A stretch of DNA of 38,053 nt from Bigelowiella natans CCMP2755 (taxonomy: Eukaryota; Cercozoa; Chlorarachniophyceae). Shown here piece by piece: positions 24,531 to 36,160 of the stretch (positions within the stretch are counted from its first letter, which is position 1; each line of letters opens with the position of its first letter). The position numbers and the translations under genes were made by a program. The stretch is taken from assembly GCA_000320545.1 (NCBI GenBank), contig ADNK01001097.1:1-38053 (forward strand). The letters are read 5' to 3'. The notes beneath the pieces are model-generated. The model ran no database searches, had not been told where the DNA came from, and worked only from the letters and a program-made list of their open reading frames with translations.

Positions 24531-26391
24531 ATGGATGTTTTCGCGAGAGAGAAGATTGATGCCGATATTGAAAACTATCCATCGACAGATGGTTTAGATG
24601 AAAGACTATTTGAAGAAGAAGAACGAATTCTTTGGCAAGAGTTGAGAAGAGGTGACGTGATGCAGAAGGTGATAAGCAAATTCTTCTATGAAGTAATTAT
24701 GATTGAAAAATAATCAATTGAAAAACTTTCAGAATTTACTTTATTCATGCAAATAAAAGGTGCTTTTGAAGGCGGACAAGGGTTTGCTTCCATTGCTCAC
24801 GGCAAAAGATATGAAAAAAAGTATGAATATTAGGGGAGTTTACCTTTTGTGAATTTTGTTGACATTACTTCACGAAACGATAATGCAGCAAAGAATTCTA
24901 CATTTCACAGCTTTGAAAATCTACAAAACATTCTAAATGTAACGACACTTTGTAAAGAACGATCGAAATTTGGAAAATAATAGATTATATTTTATAGGCT
25001 GCAAAATCGCTGGGAGTGGGAATAAAAGCTGATGTGTCTGCTGAAGATTTCTTCTCTAAAACAAGGCGGAGGTTATATGAATTCGATGAGGTATGCAAGT
25101 TCTTACCATATTTGTCAATGATTTGGTAGGGAAGCGCTCTTTTTCCTGTCTGATCTCATCGATGCAGCTTATCAGAGATCAAAAGTGAGGAAGAGAATGA
25201 ACGCGCAATTTAATAAGATTTTTTTTTCCAAACCGAGGTAAAGAATACAATAACTATAGGAGAAAGGAGACAGCCAGTTACCACCTCCTCCTCTGACAGC
25301 TGCGAACGAAAAAATCGAGACTGTAATGAGCCGTGGGAACGCTGCGTTGGATCAAACATCTACTTATCCAGTATCTTGATATTTACCCAATTTACTTTTA
25401 TGGTGAATCTGAAAGCGCATAGCCACTGTCTAAAATTATTTCTAATAATTTAGGCTCTACAGAATGTTTTGAAACAATCGAATGTCGATTCCAAGGTTTC
25501 CTCAATATTAAAAAGTTTCTCGGATATTCTATGTCAAAAGGTTCTAAATTATCAGGAACAGTTCATAATGCTCCATAATCCACTTGAGTATACTCTAGGT
25601 TTGCGATGGTTTCTATCTTCTCGATGGGAATGTTCCCATATATGTGGCAGTCATGGAGGTATATCTTATCATTCAGTGATGACATGCTCATCTCAATTTT
25701 CTGAAGGACTTGATAATCACCCGAACTGAGCTTGGATGGGAATTTTTGAGGTTAGTGATATGGTTTGTGAAATGTTATGATGTTAATTCTTTATACTTGC
25801 AGATCTTTCGTAAAAAGGCATCAGAAAATACAAAAATCTCTTCATCGTGATCGTCGAAGGTAAGTCCCACATTTTAATAGTCTTCTTGCTGTTGAACCTA
25901 GTACATCTACCTATTTTCCACAAGAATATGTTATCTGATCGAGAAATCTGACAATGGAGAAATGTATAAAAATGTAAAGATCAAGTTCTCGAAGGGGGGA
26001 ACTCTTGAAGCGATTTGCTAGAGCTACAAGCCAAAGTCCGACAGATTTATTTTCGAACAGAAATTCGCCAATCACAAAAAGATCTTCAGAAAGTAGAGCA
26101 AAGAGGAATAGCCGCAATTCTCCAAGGAGGAAGCTCTCGGGAAGCATTAAAAAAAATACCTCTCCCATAAAAAATGAAACTAAGTGGTATGAGAAAGAGG
26201 CGAAAGAAGTTCACAGTCCAGCGTCTGCGTCAAACGGCACAGGAGCATTATGTAAGCAACAAGACATAGCATTCGATCATTCTGTTCCAGGATTTATGGA
26301 TGCTGACAATATATTTTCGGCAAATAACACACATCTGAAACGAACAAGACATTGCAGATGTTGCAGATGTCACAGCTTAGGAAGAAAATGA
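24531..26391 (+). CDS. Unrecognised multi-exon protein with basic, Ser-rich C-terminus
   Basis: I do not recognise the family. Well-supported exons are 24531-24668 (start MDVFAREKIDADIEN; donor AAG|GTGATA), 24760 to about 24820-24850 (VLLKADKGLLPLLTAKDMKK), 24998-25090 (AAKSLGVGIKADVSAEDFF to YEFDE; donor GAG|GTATGC), 25168-25184 (LIRDQ), about 25269-25372 (PPPPLTAANEKIETVMSRGN), 25454-25541 (ALQNVLKQSNVDSKVSSILK), about 25718-25751 and 25802-25860 (ELGWEFLRSFVKRHQKIQKS), and a last exon from about 25977 to TGA 26389-26391. The last exon is basic and Ser-rich (RSSESRAKRNSRNSPRRK) and ends with RHCRCCRCHSLGRK. The N-terminal half is helical and charged. Exact junctions of the second exon and of the exons after 25541 are uncertain. 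An alternative ending reads SKGGTLEAIC with a TAG near 26019. That it is a real gene is likely, but its function is unknown. Confidence 0.55.
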
Positions 26392-28993
26392 TTACGAAAT
26401 CGCCAAAATGAACCAATGTTGGCACTGCAAATTGCACTGTGTGAAGCACGCATTTGACACACATGAACTGCATCCATTGTCAGCATCCGTGTCAGTGATC
26501 GTGACTGTTCATGATCGCACGCTGCCCACTTTCGAGACCAGCCCTCAGTCTTTGAGGCCGCAATTTCATGTGTGACATCTAGACATCGATCACTGTGCTA
26601 GCGCATCGCATTCACATTGTCCAGCAAACGCATCTGACAATGAGCACCAGAACAAGCGCTAGCAGGACTTGTGCAACTGTGCATCACGTTGTTCAATGTT
26701 CACATTGTTCACCAGTTCACATCGCTTGCTAGCTAGCTAGGTCGCCCATGCGCGCCTTTGGATGAGCACGTGCTGGCATCGCATGGCCAGACTTGGAGAT
26801 TCAGAGATGGCCAGATGGGAACGTGCAGCTGGCGTGATGTGAGTTCATTGCCCAACTCCAGAACTGGCCAATCCACAACTCCAGCATGATCAGCCCAGAG
26901 CACACACGTGTGCATCCTGATGCGTGGTCTGTGGCACGCTGCAGTCCACGACACAGGATGCACATTGGGGCTCTGGGAGCACCACCTGAAACAAGTCCAC
27001 AACCGCCGTGGCTTGGTGATGTGACTGCAGCCACAAGAGGAGCGTCTGAAAAAGATCGTGAGCAATCCATGCCGGTTGTGGACCGTTGGTGGGCAGCACT
27101 CGAAGCAAGTGAACTTCCCACGTGCGAACAATGACGATGAGTGCAACTCTCAACTCGCACGTTTCCCAAGTTCGAGCGATTTTGCACACCTCGTCTGAAG
27201 TGATCTTTTTCAGACGCTCCTCTTGTGGCTGCAGTGGTTGCATCACCAAGCCACGGCGGTTGTGGACTTGTTTCAGGCAGCACTCCCAGAGCTCTGATGT
27301 GCATCCCACGTCGTGGACTGCAGCACACCACGGACCATGTGTTGGGATGTGCACGTGGGCTCTGGGCGCATCTGAGCTCAATGGTCTGCCCACGTGCACA
27401 AAGTGATCCAAAATCACATGATGCTCTGAAATTCGCATTTGGCAATGTCCGCAATGACACGCATTTGCATGGCACGTGTGCACGTGTGTGGTCAAGCATG
27501 CACTTGCACGTGCATCTTCTTGATCGGATGCACACTCTTCTTCGCATTTTGCACGATGTCAATTTCAAGAATGTGCACATCATCTCGTGTGTGCAAGGAT
27601 GCATTGTTCAATGCTTCTCACAAATCCACAATTCGAATCACACCAACCCGACACCTCAAGCTAGCAAGTCATCCATGGGAAGTATGTTTTGCAAGTTGTT
27701 TTGTCCATTGATTTTTTTTTTCACACTGTGTTGTTGAGACTGCACGACGACCAAATCTGACCATCTGATCAAGCCCCAGCTTTCATAGTCGTGTCGATGT
27801 GATCATGCATGCGCTCACGTTGTTCAGAATCGGAACATGCACTCAGGTAGCAACACGGAAAATTGAGCAATTGAAATTTCTAGATTTGTTGACAGTTTGT
27901 TAACAATTTTGATTGGCCGTCGAGCAGTCTTCGCGTGTCATTTCTCCCATTTCAGAGCCTGGCAGCATCACATCATCAATTGTTGTCGCTGTCATGGCTC
28001 TGTTTGCACCCCGCGTCACGCAATTGTTCTGCGATCGATTTCCATGAGAATTTCCGCGAGGATTCTGATCTCTTCTATCGGAGTCCGTGTGGCAGTAGCA
28101 TGCCATGCAGCATGCGAAACAGATGCACCAAAGACTAATGGGCACAATTGCAACAACTAGAAGAAATGACGAAGTCATTCAAATGATGACGCTGCAAAAG
28201 GGGCAGATTGTGATGAATCAAAGCGTGGAAATCTGTTCCCCGTCGAAACTTCCTGCGAAACAACGGTCTAGTGTCCTTCTGTTTTACGTCGAAATTGTGT
28301 TCAAGCTTGGAAAATCTGTTTGGTAATGTGCAAGGGAACACAGAGTGGAGAGAAGCGATCAGGTGTGGTTTAGAAATCAATGCCCACACCCGTCATCACG
28401 ATAGAGGCAAGGCGGACAAATAAGCGGCGTTCAACTATCCAGAATAAATATGATGTATTTTAGTTCTGCGACAAATGATACTATCAAAAGTTATCACTAC
28501 TCGTATGAATTTTACTGATGAGACGCTCCAAGAGTACGTCTGGGTTTTCAGGGTAGTCTAGATCTACTGTAGATCTACGACTCGTAGATAGGTCACATGT
28601 ACAGCGAACAGCGAACTGAAAGGTGCAGTTTATTAAAGCGGCATGCACCGTAAAAATACTAGGTGATTTACTCACAACCGAACCATATACATCTAAGGGG
28701 ACGACATAGATCTAATTTCTCATTTTGATGATCGTTGAAACGGTTGAAAATTTAGATTGTTAAACATCATGATGTGAAAACGCAGGTAATTTTATCCTCT
28801 CTCTCCGTGTTTGTATTGTCGCATCGCTAAACCGGATGTTAGCCTCGACAGAATAAACAAATATCACCTGGTAGATGTGGCGGGGAAAGCTGTGCAGGGG
28901 GGGGGGAATAGGGATAGCAGTCATTGCGAGAATCGTCAAGGTTATTTGTTATTGTCCTGAATATAAATGATTTTTAGGACAACAGAAACTATA
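26392..28993. other. Long region without a convincing gene
   Basis: This region holds the foldback described separately (26894-27366) plus sequence rich in TGCACGTG, CATGCA, TTGTTCA and a GCTAGC cluster at about 26725-26741. Open frames up to 267 codons occur on both strands, but they are explained by the foldback, which yields similar peptides on both strands. An open frame at about 28105-28326 (+) and its minus-strand shadow have no recognisable domain. A G9 run lies near 28898-28908. Confidence 0.5.
26894..27366. repeat. Long imperfect inverted repeat (foldback)
   Basis: Arm 1, about 26894-27057, and arm 2, about 27202-27366, are reverse complements. The inner 85-90 bp of each arm match almost perfectly, including an uninterrupted block of about 37 bp starting CCTGAAACAAGTCCACAACC, while the outer halves match less well. 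The spacer also folds: GAACTTCCCACGTGCGA (27111-27127) pairs with 27155-27173, leaving a loop of about 27 nt. Transcription in either direction would therefore give a hairpin close to 470 nt long. I see no terminal target-site duplication and no transposase. Confidence 0.85.
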
Positions 28994-29131
28994 ATGAATC
29001 AAAACTCTGCTTGCATCGTTGAAGTGACAGCCAATGACGCTGAGATGGAATACGGACCAAAGCTGATGGGAGGCTTTCTCAATAACCCAGATATTCCGCC
29101 AGAGGCACAAGGTGGCATTGTCAGAAAATGA
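28994..29131 (+). CDS. Small open reading frame or last exon, unrecognised
   Basis: ATG at 28994 opens 45 codons ending TGA 29129-29131 (MNQNSACIVEV ... PEAQGGIVRK). A good acceptor (GATTTTTAG at 28977) precedes it in a compatible frame, so it may be a terminal exon of a spliced gene whose upstream exons I could not join. Composition is protein-like, for example DAEMEYGPKLMGGFLNNPDI. No family is recognised. Confidence 0.25.
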   Translation: MNQNSACIVEVTANDAEMEYGPKLMGGFLNNPDIPPEAQGGIVRK

Positions 29132-31302
29132 TATTGCGCTCAAATATATTCCATCTTCAAGAATAAATAATGATCAATAAAGAATACCATCCAACCTTTA
29201 CAAACCCCTGTTGTTCTCGGTATTAGGTGCAACACAATGCACGCAATATTGCATGTGTATGTGCTGCAGTCCCATTTGTCTTCCCCTCGCGCTCGTGGTG
29301 AGCTTACTATTAACCCATTCCCTCCACATTTCCAAATGATGAACAATTCGGTGCTTAAGAAGATTTGTGCTGTTGCAGAATTCCATCTTGGGCTGGGTGT
29401 TATGCCCCATTGGACATCTGCTTAATGACGAAGACGATCCACAATCCTGGAGGACTTGCGTAAGAATTATGTCAGCCTTTTTTCGTTACAGTTGCATCTG
29501 ACAAGGACTTGATGGTGTTTCACAGTGTGCCAACTATGTGTGCTGCTATCAAAACCGATGGTCCTTCTGCGCTAATCTTTACGTAAGAATCCCCGTCCGC
29601 CTCCAATCACATGGTTTAGTCACTAAGCTAAATTCCCTCTGATTATCGCACAGGTTTGCTGCCCATGCTTTAACATTACCCCTCAAGATTTTGTCGCCAA
29701 GTTCGGAAATCAAATGCAGATGAACATGATGCAGCAAATGTGAGCCAGTCACGTCACAAATCCCATTCGTTTTGGAAGAGCGCTCCTTCAGCTTTGTGAA
29801 CCACACAGAGAGATATCATTGCTACAAAATCGAATGTTGGAGTTCATATGCTAGCATGTCTAGATGTCTATGCTTCAGGGCTTGTTCTCTGCATCTACTC
29901 AATCTGCATATTCCTAGCATTAATTGTGCCCATGCTACGTGAAGCTGACCAGACGGCTGATTCATCATTAGTACAGTTACATTCTTCAACTTCGATAGCA
30001 CATACACACATGCATGTTTGCACAAACTAGCAAACACACACACACGCATGTCGTGTGTGTGTGTGTGTGTCTAGGTGTGTTGTCGCATGCACACATGTGT
30101 TCTGCTTGTGGTAGCAACGTGGCCAACATGTTGGAAATGTGATGATGAGCTAAAATTTGCTGACCGAGCTTGCAGCATGTGCAAGACCAAGACGGATCGA
30201 TGTGGCGTGGCAATGAATCAAATTGAATTTGTTCAATGGTCATCCTAATGTGCATAGCTAGATAGCCATCAAATGACAGCATCGCAACGCCGTTGTTTCG
30301 CATTATTTGCGATCGGTCTTGCAATTGAATGTGGCCGGCGCGCATTTCGCGCAGCATTGGCAGCAGTGCGTGCTTCCATGTGTTCATGGCAATGCACGCA
30401 CACGTTGTGCGATGAGCTAGAACTGTGACTAGCTCCAAGCTTGCGCATGCAGTGCACGTCGTGGGGACGTGGCGGGGACACGTGCATATCCCTTTTTGAC
30501 AACTTGTATTACGTGTCTATAATACACTTGCTTAGAGCTTTGAGTTTGCTTTGCAAAAGGCGCGTTTGTTGTGTCGATCTAGATGTGATGTCGACCTAGT
30601 TTGCATGTGATGCACGGATGTTTTTTCACGTGAGACGGAAGTCAAGTTCAGTTTCGCTAGTTCGTGTGCGATGTACGTGCATGTGTGATCGCTGTGTCAC
30701 TGCTAGCTGACCAGGTCATCACATCGCTTCTCTCACCTGCTAGCTGCTAGCACACGTGGTGCACGTGCACATGCTGCAATGCGCAAGCTGCCAAGCAATG
30801 GCGCAGATGATTTTCAAGTTTCCATGTCTTCATTGCACATACCGAATCATTTTGAGCCGTGTGACCTTGTGCATGGCATGCGTGTAGCCTCGCTCATCAT
30901 TGCACAGCAGGATGTCGCGCTGAGAAACGACGCGCTCACATCAACAGAAGCTGTCATCTCCTGTCGCCCAGTGCTTTCTCGAGTCTCTCCAGAAAACCAT
31001 CGATGTCATCCAGTCCTAAATGAAATCAGAACCATTTTCATTGTCGCGAGCACATTGTGCAGCATGCGTAGAAGCGCACCATCTCAGGAGCAAACGACAG
31101 CACAGAATGCGCATGTGCAATGACACTGGGACACCAGTGAGTAGTCTGTCTCCATCTCTTCTTCACTCCCCTCATCTCCCTGTCCTACCTCTCACACCTC
31201 CTCTTGATGACAACCAGCAGCCCAGCATGCATGCACAACAAACCAAATCTACGCTATTGACAATGACAGTGACTGACTGCCAGCCGATGTTGTTGTTGCA
31301 GC
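29132..31302. other. Intergenic region, no gene supported
   Basis: This region contains a (GT)n run near 30053-30071, GCTAGC clusters near 30700-30752, many CATGCA/GTGCAC motifs, and a copy of GTGAGACGGA near 30631 related to the pair at 2234 and 2418. Open frames up to 150 codons (for example 29986-30438, minus) lack recognisable domains. The right end is the 3' flank of the ABC1 kinase gene. Confidence 0.45.
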
Positions 31303-32235
31303 TTAGTTCGACAGCACCCGCCATCCCTCACACATGCAGCTGGACATTCGACCTCTCTCTGTCGTTCTCCTCGCAAGCGCCGTAGTCACATCCACACCCA
31401 GGGACACGATCCCCTCGATAACATGAGGGGGCGGGGGATGGCGCGAGCTTTTTGTCCCCTCCCGCGCCAAGGCCACGAGCATCTCTTGAAACGCCCCGGC
31501 ATCGAAAGAGCCACGGGAAAGCACCGACGAATTCGTCCCTGAAACTCCTTCGGTAATATCATCTATGACAGCTGCTAGGGCAAGCCTGGCTTCGTGGAGG
31601 CGCGTGAAGTCGGTGGATGGTGTGGGGGGAGGGGCGACAACATATAGGAGGGGAGTGATTGGGGAGAGGAGGGACGAAAGAGGTAGAGGTGGTGTTTGGA
31701 GCTGTGTGGCGTTGATCAGGCGCTCACGGACCTGAAAGAGGAATAAGAACATGGCAATGTTGGCGATAGTGGTTATAGTCGAAGCAGTAGTGGTTGTAGT
31801 AATATTAATAATAACTAGAGAACAGTATCAGTAATGGTGATGATGATGACGATGATGTACATCCCTCATGCGAAATGTAACAGCTTCTCTTCCTCCCCAT
31901 CCTTCCTTCTTCTTCTTCTTCTTCTTCTTCTTCGTCTTCTGCCCCCAACCTACATCGACACTATTCTTCGTCTTCTGTACCTCGAGTTGCGCTAAGTCGA
32001 AGAGCTCTATGATTTCCGATGTCAGCGGCTCGCGCAGGAACTTGCCCTCAGGAGAGAAGAAGAAATTCATGGCCTCCCCCACCGTTTCTGATGACCACGT
32101 CCCTCCGCTTACGACCTAGAGATTTGTGTGTTTGTTTGTGTGTGTGGGTAAGAATAAATCTATGTATGTTTGCGTATATGAGGAGGAATGAAAGAACACA
32201 CTTCTGATTGATGTTACATCCCCCCCCCCCCCCCC

Positions 32236-32298
<63 letters not shown>

Positions 32299-32396
32299 GA
32301 ATGCACGCATGCAGGCAGATATCGTATGAAAATTTTTGGGGTGTCGTTCTTTTGGCAATGAACCCCATAATAATAATAACAACAACAACAATAACA

Positions 32397-32429
<33 letters not shown>

Positions 32430-33621
32430 GCAACAATAACAGGTAAGGCATAGTACCCCGCTCGATTCCCTCCTCCTCGCCGCGCTACTCAAGGCAAGCA
32501 GCTTCCGTACTCTCGGCCAGCGCAGCGTGCCGTTGTTCGGATACAAAATGACGTCCTTCAGCGTCCTCTGCAGGTCGGGGGAGTCAGCCTTGAGCAGCAC
32601 GCGGATGATGTAGGGATACGCGGACTCGAGGAGCTTAAAGTCGCGGTCCCGAGAGAGCGCCAGCCCCTCTAGGATGAGCAGCGTCCGCAGAATGATGGAG
32701 TACCACGGGGGGATGCGAATGGGGTACTGACGTGCTAAACCCTGTATGTTTCCTGCTAGCTTGCCCAAGCTCAGAGACCGAGGCCCTGCCTTCTCGTCGC
32801 CGCCCTGCGCGTCGATGAAAGCTGCGCGCAGAGGCTCCACGTACCTGGGGTGGGGGAGAGGGGGCGGGGGGAACAGAAGAGTGGTGATCGGAGGGAGGAA
32901 GAAGAAAAGACGGAGGGGGAGGAGGACGAGGAGGAGGAGGAAGAGGAGGAGGAGGAGGAAGAGTTCTCGTTATTACAGAATCTGACACGAATGCATGCAG
33001 ACACGTTTATACACATAAATGCATCCAGGCGCGGAAAAATGCTCACGAGACTCATCCTTTTATCATCATGCTTAGTCGCCCCCCTCCCGCTCCACCATAG
33101 GAAGAGGAACGGAAACAGAGGGAAATCATGCGTGGAGGCACATACTCGGAGACGTCAGCGCCGGCTGGGAAAAAGCCCATAATCTGCATATTCTCAGCCA
33201 GTACGCCCCACTCCTGATTCTGAAGGCCCACCGCCGCCGCAACGATAGCATTCCTCTTCCTCTCATCCACTGTCGCCATCAGCCCGAAGTCGAGGTACCC
33301 TAGCTTCCCCTCCCTCGTGCGTATGAGATTCCCCCGGTGGGGGTCCGCGTGGAAGTAGCCCTGTGACAGGATCTGGCTTATAGAGCATTCGAGGCCGATC
33401 TCCACCATACGCTGGCCATCGTCCCACGGTCCCTTTTCCCCCTCGAGCCATTCCATCGTCAAGACCCGGCGGGAGGTGAGGGATGGTAGCGCTGAGGGCA
33501 CCACTACGTCCTCGATCCCCCGGTAAAGCCTGAGCGAAGCAGAGGAAGAGGAAATAGGCAAAGGCAGCAAAACCATAGAACCGAACGTAATGTGATCAGC
33601 ATGATATACCTGAGCACACGT

Positions 33622-33700
<79 letters not shown>

Positions 33701-35464
33701 GGGGGGGGGGGGGGGGGAGGCGCACGCACACACGTGTAAGTGAGCTTCCTCTGTCTACAACTACTCACTCGGCGAATTGGCGGCAATTCTGCGCCTCATT
33801 CGTGTAGTCCATTTCTTCAAAAAGCGCTCGACCAAACTCATCGATAATCCCCACGAGATCGCTGTTGAGTCTCAGCGTCTTCTTTGCGTAAGCAGCAAGC
33901 CTTCTAATAAAGAAAAGATCGATAGCCGCGCTCTTTAGTGCGTCCGGCCTCTGCACTTTCACGGCAACATCTGTGACGTTCTCAATCGGTTCGCGCAGCT
34001 TAGCGCGGTACACTTGACCAATGCTCGCGCTGGCGACTGGCATTGGAGAGAGAAATCTGAGGAGCGAGGAAGGAAAAGAGGAATAAGAGACGTATAACAT
34101 AACGCTGCGCTGCTACACCCTACCACTCTGGCATATCTCCTAATAGAAACCGCTCTTCAGAAGAAAGCATCGTCATCCTCTGCATCCCCCTCTCCCCCCC
34201 CTCTCCTCCCCTAAAAAAGAAAAGAGCTGCGATCAAAAACGTAAAGGATGGGTAGGTACTCGTAAATCGTGTCCGGTGGAGCGCCCAGGTCCTTTTCGAT
34301 GATTTCCAATGCTTTCTCTGTAGGGAAAGTCCCCACCGCGTCCTGCAGGGTTTCGAGCTCGCGCAAATAAATCGACGATCGGACAATGTCAGGACGTAAG
34401 GCCAAAGCCTGACCAACTTTAACGAAGGTGGGGCCTAGTTCTTCTAAAATCACTCTGAGCTCCTTTGCACGCTGTATCTGCACCGCCTCAGAGACGTTGT
34501 TACCTGACGACGTACGCAAATGATGATGGCTGCATGCTGCATGTGCGTTCGATTGTATGTGTAATGTTTGCCGTGTGAAATGAATGCAGGGGAACCATTG
34601 TGTGACTGTCAATTCGCTTTCATTTTGTCGAGTCATGTCAAGCATGTTCAGCAGTGTGCACCAGTACCGACCGTCAAGTTGCGTGCGGAAGAACCACATT
34701 GTCAGCGGCATCGCATCCAGTGCTCGACTGGCAATACTACCCCATCGGTTTGAGAAGTAGCGATCGACCACCTCGCCATCATAGGGTCGCAGGTTGCCTT
34801 TGGAGTCGAAGATGGTGTCTGGCATCGAAGTCTCGCGTATTCCTTCTGCCGTAGCAGCTTGAGAACGAGAGGGTGGAGGCACCTCTACTTTAAATTCTTG
34901 GACCTTTTCTTTAATCTTTTCTCTGTTGCCAGATCTTGGCGTGTCCGATACGGCGGAATCGACCACTTTGGGTGGTGCTTTTGGCATAGAATCGAGTGGG
35001 TCCTTCTGCTTTATTTCGAGGGTAGTACTCGGCTGTGGATTTGGCTGCTGTGGTGGCTTACGGGTAAAAGGAAACCTCCTACGCGCGCGCTTTAGTTCAT
35101 CTTGGATACTCTCGCTACGAGTGTCAATCATGTCAGAGTCTTCTACGATGATCGGTCCCGGCTGCATACCAGTGTCCGCCACTTTGCTATGAACCCGCCG
35201 CTTCGACCTTTTGCTGCCCGCATTGTGATTTTCATATATTATGTTCGAGAATTTTAACTGGGATAAGCGTCCTCCGCCCGCTGGAAAGCGTCGTGCGTCC
35301 TTTCTAGAAGGGAGAGAGTGGGAGGAAACTCGACGCGGCGTAACTGTGGTTGGATTAGTCGTGCTGAGGACAAAAAGCCCCACAGCAATTGTCGTCAAAA
35401 AACGCCAACCCAGACCCAGTGATATTCTCATGTAATTCCCACCCCTGCCGCAAAAGGGAGCCAT
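31303..35464 (-). CDS. ABC1/UbiB (ADCK) family atypical kinase, predicted plastid-targeted, seven exons
   Basis: ABC1 kinases are atypical protein-kinase-like ATPases that support prenyl-lipid (quinone, tocopherol) metabolism in mitochondria and plastids. Exons (minus strand) are 35464-34672, 34503-34260, 34056-33769, 33529-33146, 32844-32457, 32115-31981 and 31731-31303. All junctions are phase-consistent, and the total of 2,661 nt gives 886 residues. Motifs in order: LGPTFVKVGQALALRPDIV (the family KxGQ segment), PVASASIGQVYRAKL (Ala-rich nucleotide loop), DVAVKVQRPD (VxVKVQ lysine), LFEEMDYTNEAQN (ExD), MEWLEGEK, GYFHADPHRGNL (catalytic loop) and LGYLDFGLM (metal-binding DFG). The N-terminus has a hydrophobic signal segment (residues ~18-37, FLTTIAVGLFVLSTTNP) then a Ser/Thr/Arg-rich stretch, which suggests bipartite targeting to a complex plastid. 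A long disordered linker precedes the domain, and the extra C-terminal region of about 300 residues resembles plant plastoglobule ABC1Ks in size. Confidence 0.95.
31905..31935. repeat. (TTC)n microsatellite in ABC1K intron 6
   Basis: A TTC run sits in the intron between exons 32115-31981 and 31731-31303. It produces the poly-Lys or poly-Phe readings in the flanking frames. Confidence 0.9.
32220..32429. repeat. C-run, (TC)n, (AC)n and (TAA)n tracts in ABC1K intron 5
   Basis: In plus orientation: a C homopolymer at about 32220-32235, TC at about 32239-32274, AC at about 32274-32298, and TAA/CAA units at about 32370-32429. All lie between exon 5 (ends 32457) and exon 6 (starts 32115). In the pre-mRNA this reads GA and G, complementary to the tract in intron 3. 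Confidence 0.92.
32908..32963. repeat. (GGA)n purine-rich microsatellite in ABC1K intron 4
   Basis: GGA and GAGGA units lie in the intron between exons 33529-33146 and 32844-32457. On the transcript this is a long pyrimidine tract upstream of the acceptor CACCCCAG. Confidence 0.88.
33627..33717. repeat. (CA)n(GA)n and G-run in ABC1K intron 3
   Basis: In plus orientation: CA at about 33627-33658, GA at about 33659-33697, and a G homopolymer at about 33700-33717. It lies between exon 3 (ends 33769) and exon 4 (starts 33529). Confidence 0.92.
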
Positions 35465-36160
35465 GATTTGCTCAGAGAAGGGCAGGGAAGCGTAGGGAAG
35501 CCTGAGAAGGGGTGGTAAGCGGTCCAGAGGCGGAAGACAAACTTAGATTAGTTTTACGTGTACGACAATGCCAGAATATTGTCGCAGTACTACTTTCAGA
35601 CGTAGTTTCACCCTGACCACTCATAGTCTTCGAATGTTGGCGAAATGTTCCCAGGAGCACGCAACCGGAAACTATTCGAAATGCATCAGACGCCTGTCTT
35701 TTTCCTGAAACGACATATAGAAAATCCAATATTTCTGTAAAAAACGCATATAGGACCGGGCTGCCGGAATCCTAACTTTGTCTCAGCTCACAAATGTGCT
35801 GAAATAGCCCCAAGATTCTGGAGAAGATTCGACCGCGTTTCTTAAGACTAAAAGGTACGACTCCGAACAGGAGAGCGACGCCTGACAAGCCTGCTTATTT
35901 CAATATGCGACATCCAAATTTCTTTGTTACAATTCAGAAACTAGAAGTTGTCTTTTCTGCAGAAACGTCTCACCGGTCAGGCCATAGGTCGCAGGTGGGA
36001 AATGTAGTCGATGCTACAGATACGGATGGCTAAAAAGGAAAATAATTAAGAAATTATAGGGTATGCTTGTGGTCCAATATCCAGATTGTCCCAATCTTGA
36101 GTCTTAAAAAAGCTCCGACGATCGCACAGAGCGGTTCACTTTCAGCAGCTCCTTGTAAAA
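35465..36160. other. Divergent intergenic region between ABC1K and the CDPK-like kinase
   Basis: This roughly 700-bp region separates the starts of ABC1K (-) and the kinase (+). It should contain both promoters and 5' UTRs. An 85-codon minus-strand frame at 35472-35729 has no recognisable domain and sits where the ABC1K 5' UTR should be. I see no defensible core promoter motif. Confidence 0.4.

Noticed and set aside
25543-25729. Continuation of the 25454-25541 exon into LNYQEQFIML and beyond
   Set aside because: Open to a stop but loses the phase needed for the next coding stretch (ELGWEFLRSF). I prefer an intron from 25542, though this is not certain.
26801-27604. 267-codon minus-strand open frame, and overlapping 201- and 170-codon frames
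   Set aside because: They lie on the foldback; both strands give the same peptide words (for example SPQPPWLGD), which is what an inverted repeat produces. No domain or splice structure is seen.
32771-33055. Poly-Ser and poly-Glu open frames
   Set aside because: Translations of the GGA repeat in ABC1K intron 4.
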